IMG/VR virus record: IMGVR_UViG_3300028394_000121
Location: 1-44,907 of that record
Length of the DNA: 44,907 nucleotides
Direction: 5' to 3' (one strand)
From: a virus
Shown: positions 44,574 to 44,907 of the stretch, in pieces
Position numbering within the stretch: the stretch's first letter is position 1
How the letters are laid out: each line of letters starts with the position of its first letter
Program-made: the position numbers and the translations under genes
The notes under the pieces: generated by a model
The model's database searches: none
Told to the model about the DNA's origin: nothing
Seen by the model: the letters and a program-made list of their open reading frames with translations, nothing else

Positions 44574-44907
44574 ATGAGTTATGGTATCTGTTGTATAGTA
44601 TTGTCTTTAGCCGATCAAGACCCGCCAGTCAAATTTCAGACCATGACATATAAAAGATTTTCCTCATTAGAAATTAGTGAGGCTCTTAATATTTTAGGTG
44701 GTAGAATTTTAAATAATATGAATGTTACTTTCGAGTGCATTAAGTTTTGTTTTCAGAATAATTATACCTATCGGATTAGTAGTGATCTATTTCCAATTAT
44801 GACTTATGACAGAGCAAATATTGAGTTGGGCGATCTTCCTCAATATGATGAGATTTTATCTGCTATGAGTAAGATTAAAGATTTTGTTACAGCTAATCCA
44901 ACAAGGG
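44574..44907 (+). CDS. UV-damage endonuclease UvdE-like, 5' part
   Basis: Open from the ATG at 44574 to the window end (111 codons). MSYGICCIVLSLADQ, FQTMTYKRF and YTYRISSDLFPIMTYDRA match the start of the UvdE/UvsE family: a GYxxxxLSL strand, an FxxMTxKRF segment, then the diagnostic YRISSDLFP. UvdE cuts 5' of UV photoproducts in a TIM-barrel metal site. C-terminus not in the window. Confidence 0.85.
   Translation, partial: MSYGICCIVLSLADQDPPVKFQTMTYKRFSSLEISEALNILGGRILNNMNVTFECIKFCFQNNYTYRISSDLFPIMTYDRANIELGDLPQYDEILSAMSKIKDFVTANPTR

Noticed and set aside
1-44907. Stop-codon recoding
   Set aside because: Genes end at TAA, TAG and TGA in the normal way, and no gene needs read-through of a stop to keep its domain.

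Overview
The window is part of a tailed double-stranded DNA phage genome (Caudoviricetes) from an unidentified bacterial host. The evidence is a complete head and packaging module (large terminase, portal, protease/scaffold, decoration and HK97-type capsid proteins), a tail-fibre gene, homing nucleases, phage-type nucleotide genes, three tRNAs and dozens of very small ORFs. Genes end with all three standard stop codons, so I see no recoding. Promoters follow the bacterial sigma-70 pattern. Nothing in the sequence identifies the host.

Layout. (1) 1-15060, minus strand: a late operon read right to left from a sigma-70-type promoter at 15069-15097. Its order is a small ORF, a sigma-like factor, a probable small terminase, GDP-mannose dehydratase, HNH nuclease, ERCC4 nuclease, a Cys-motif protein, large terminase, portal, protease/scaffold with a nested internal start, decoration protein and major capsid protein. 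A terminator follows, then a free-standing homing endonuclease with its own promoter, then tail-associated proteins and a tail fibre that runs off the left edge. (2) 15126-18656, plus strand: a small DNA-binding protein, GDP-fucose synthase, a SpeD-like protein, ThyX, a sulfotransferase and a secreted Val/Pro/Tyr-rich protein. (3) 18.7-33.5 kb, plus strand: one or a few ORFan genes per transcription unit. The units are separated by about fifteen copies of an intergenic cassette made of a C/G hairpin, a nested CTTAC/GTAAG hairpin cluster, a TGCCAAA inverted repeat, an AU-rich terminator, a TTGCAA-N17-TATAAT promoter and an A/G-only leader. This block also holds two candidate structured RNAs, a LexA-type DNA-binding protein, Gp88-like and DUF932 proteins, tRNA-Arg and tRNA-Asp. 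(4) 33.5-44.9 kb, plus strand: AT-rich small genes transcribed from TTGACA promoters, most with an extended -10 (TGG before TAnnnT). Recognisable products are HNH and PD-(D/E)XK nucleases, an oxygenase-like protein, a phosphoribosyltransferase, a secreted thioredoxin, tRNA-Asn and the start of a UvdE-type UV endonuclease.

How it fits together. The right-hand small-gene blocks look like early or host-takeover genes: each cassette insulates one short operon from the previous one and starts the next. The left operon is late: packaging and capsid genes, headed by a phage sigma-like factor. Gmd (late strand) and Fcl (opposite strand) together would make GDP-L-fucose, and the sulfotransferase, oxygenase and secreted proteins suggest surface or glycan modification. 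A second repeat family, a small variable hairpin followed by an invariant GATAGTCAGCGAG tail, occurs about nine times between 25 and 36.3 kb. Two cargo-like genes (sulfotransferase and oxygenase-like) are each bracketed by short direct repeats, which suggests recent insertion.
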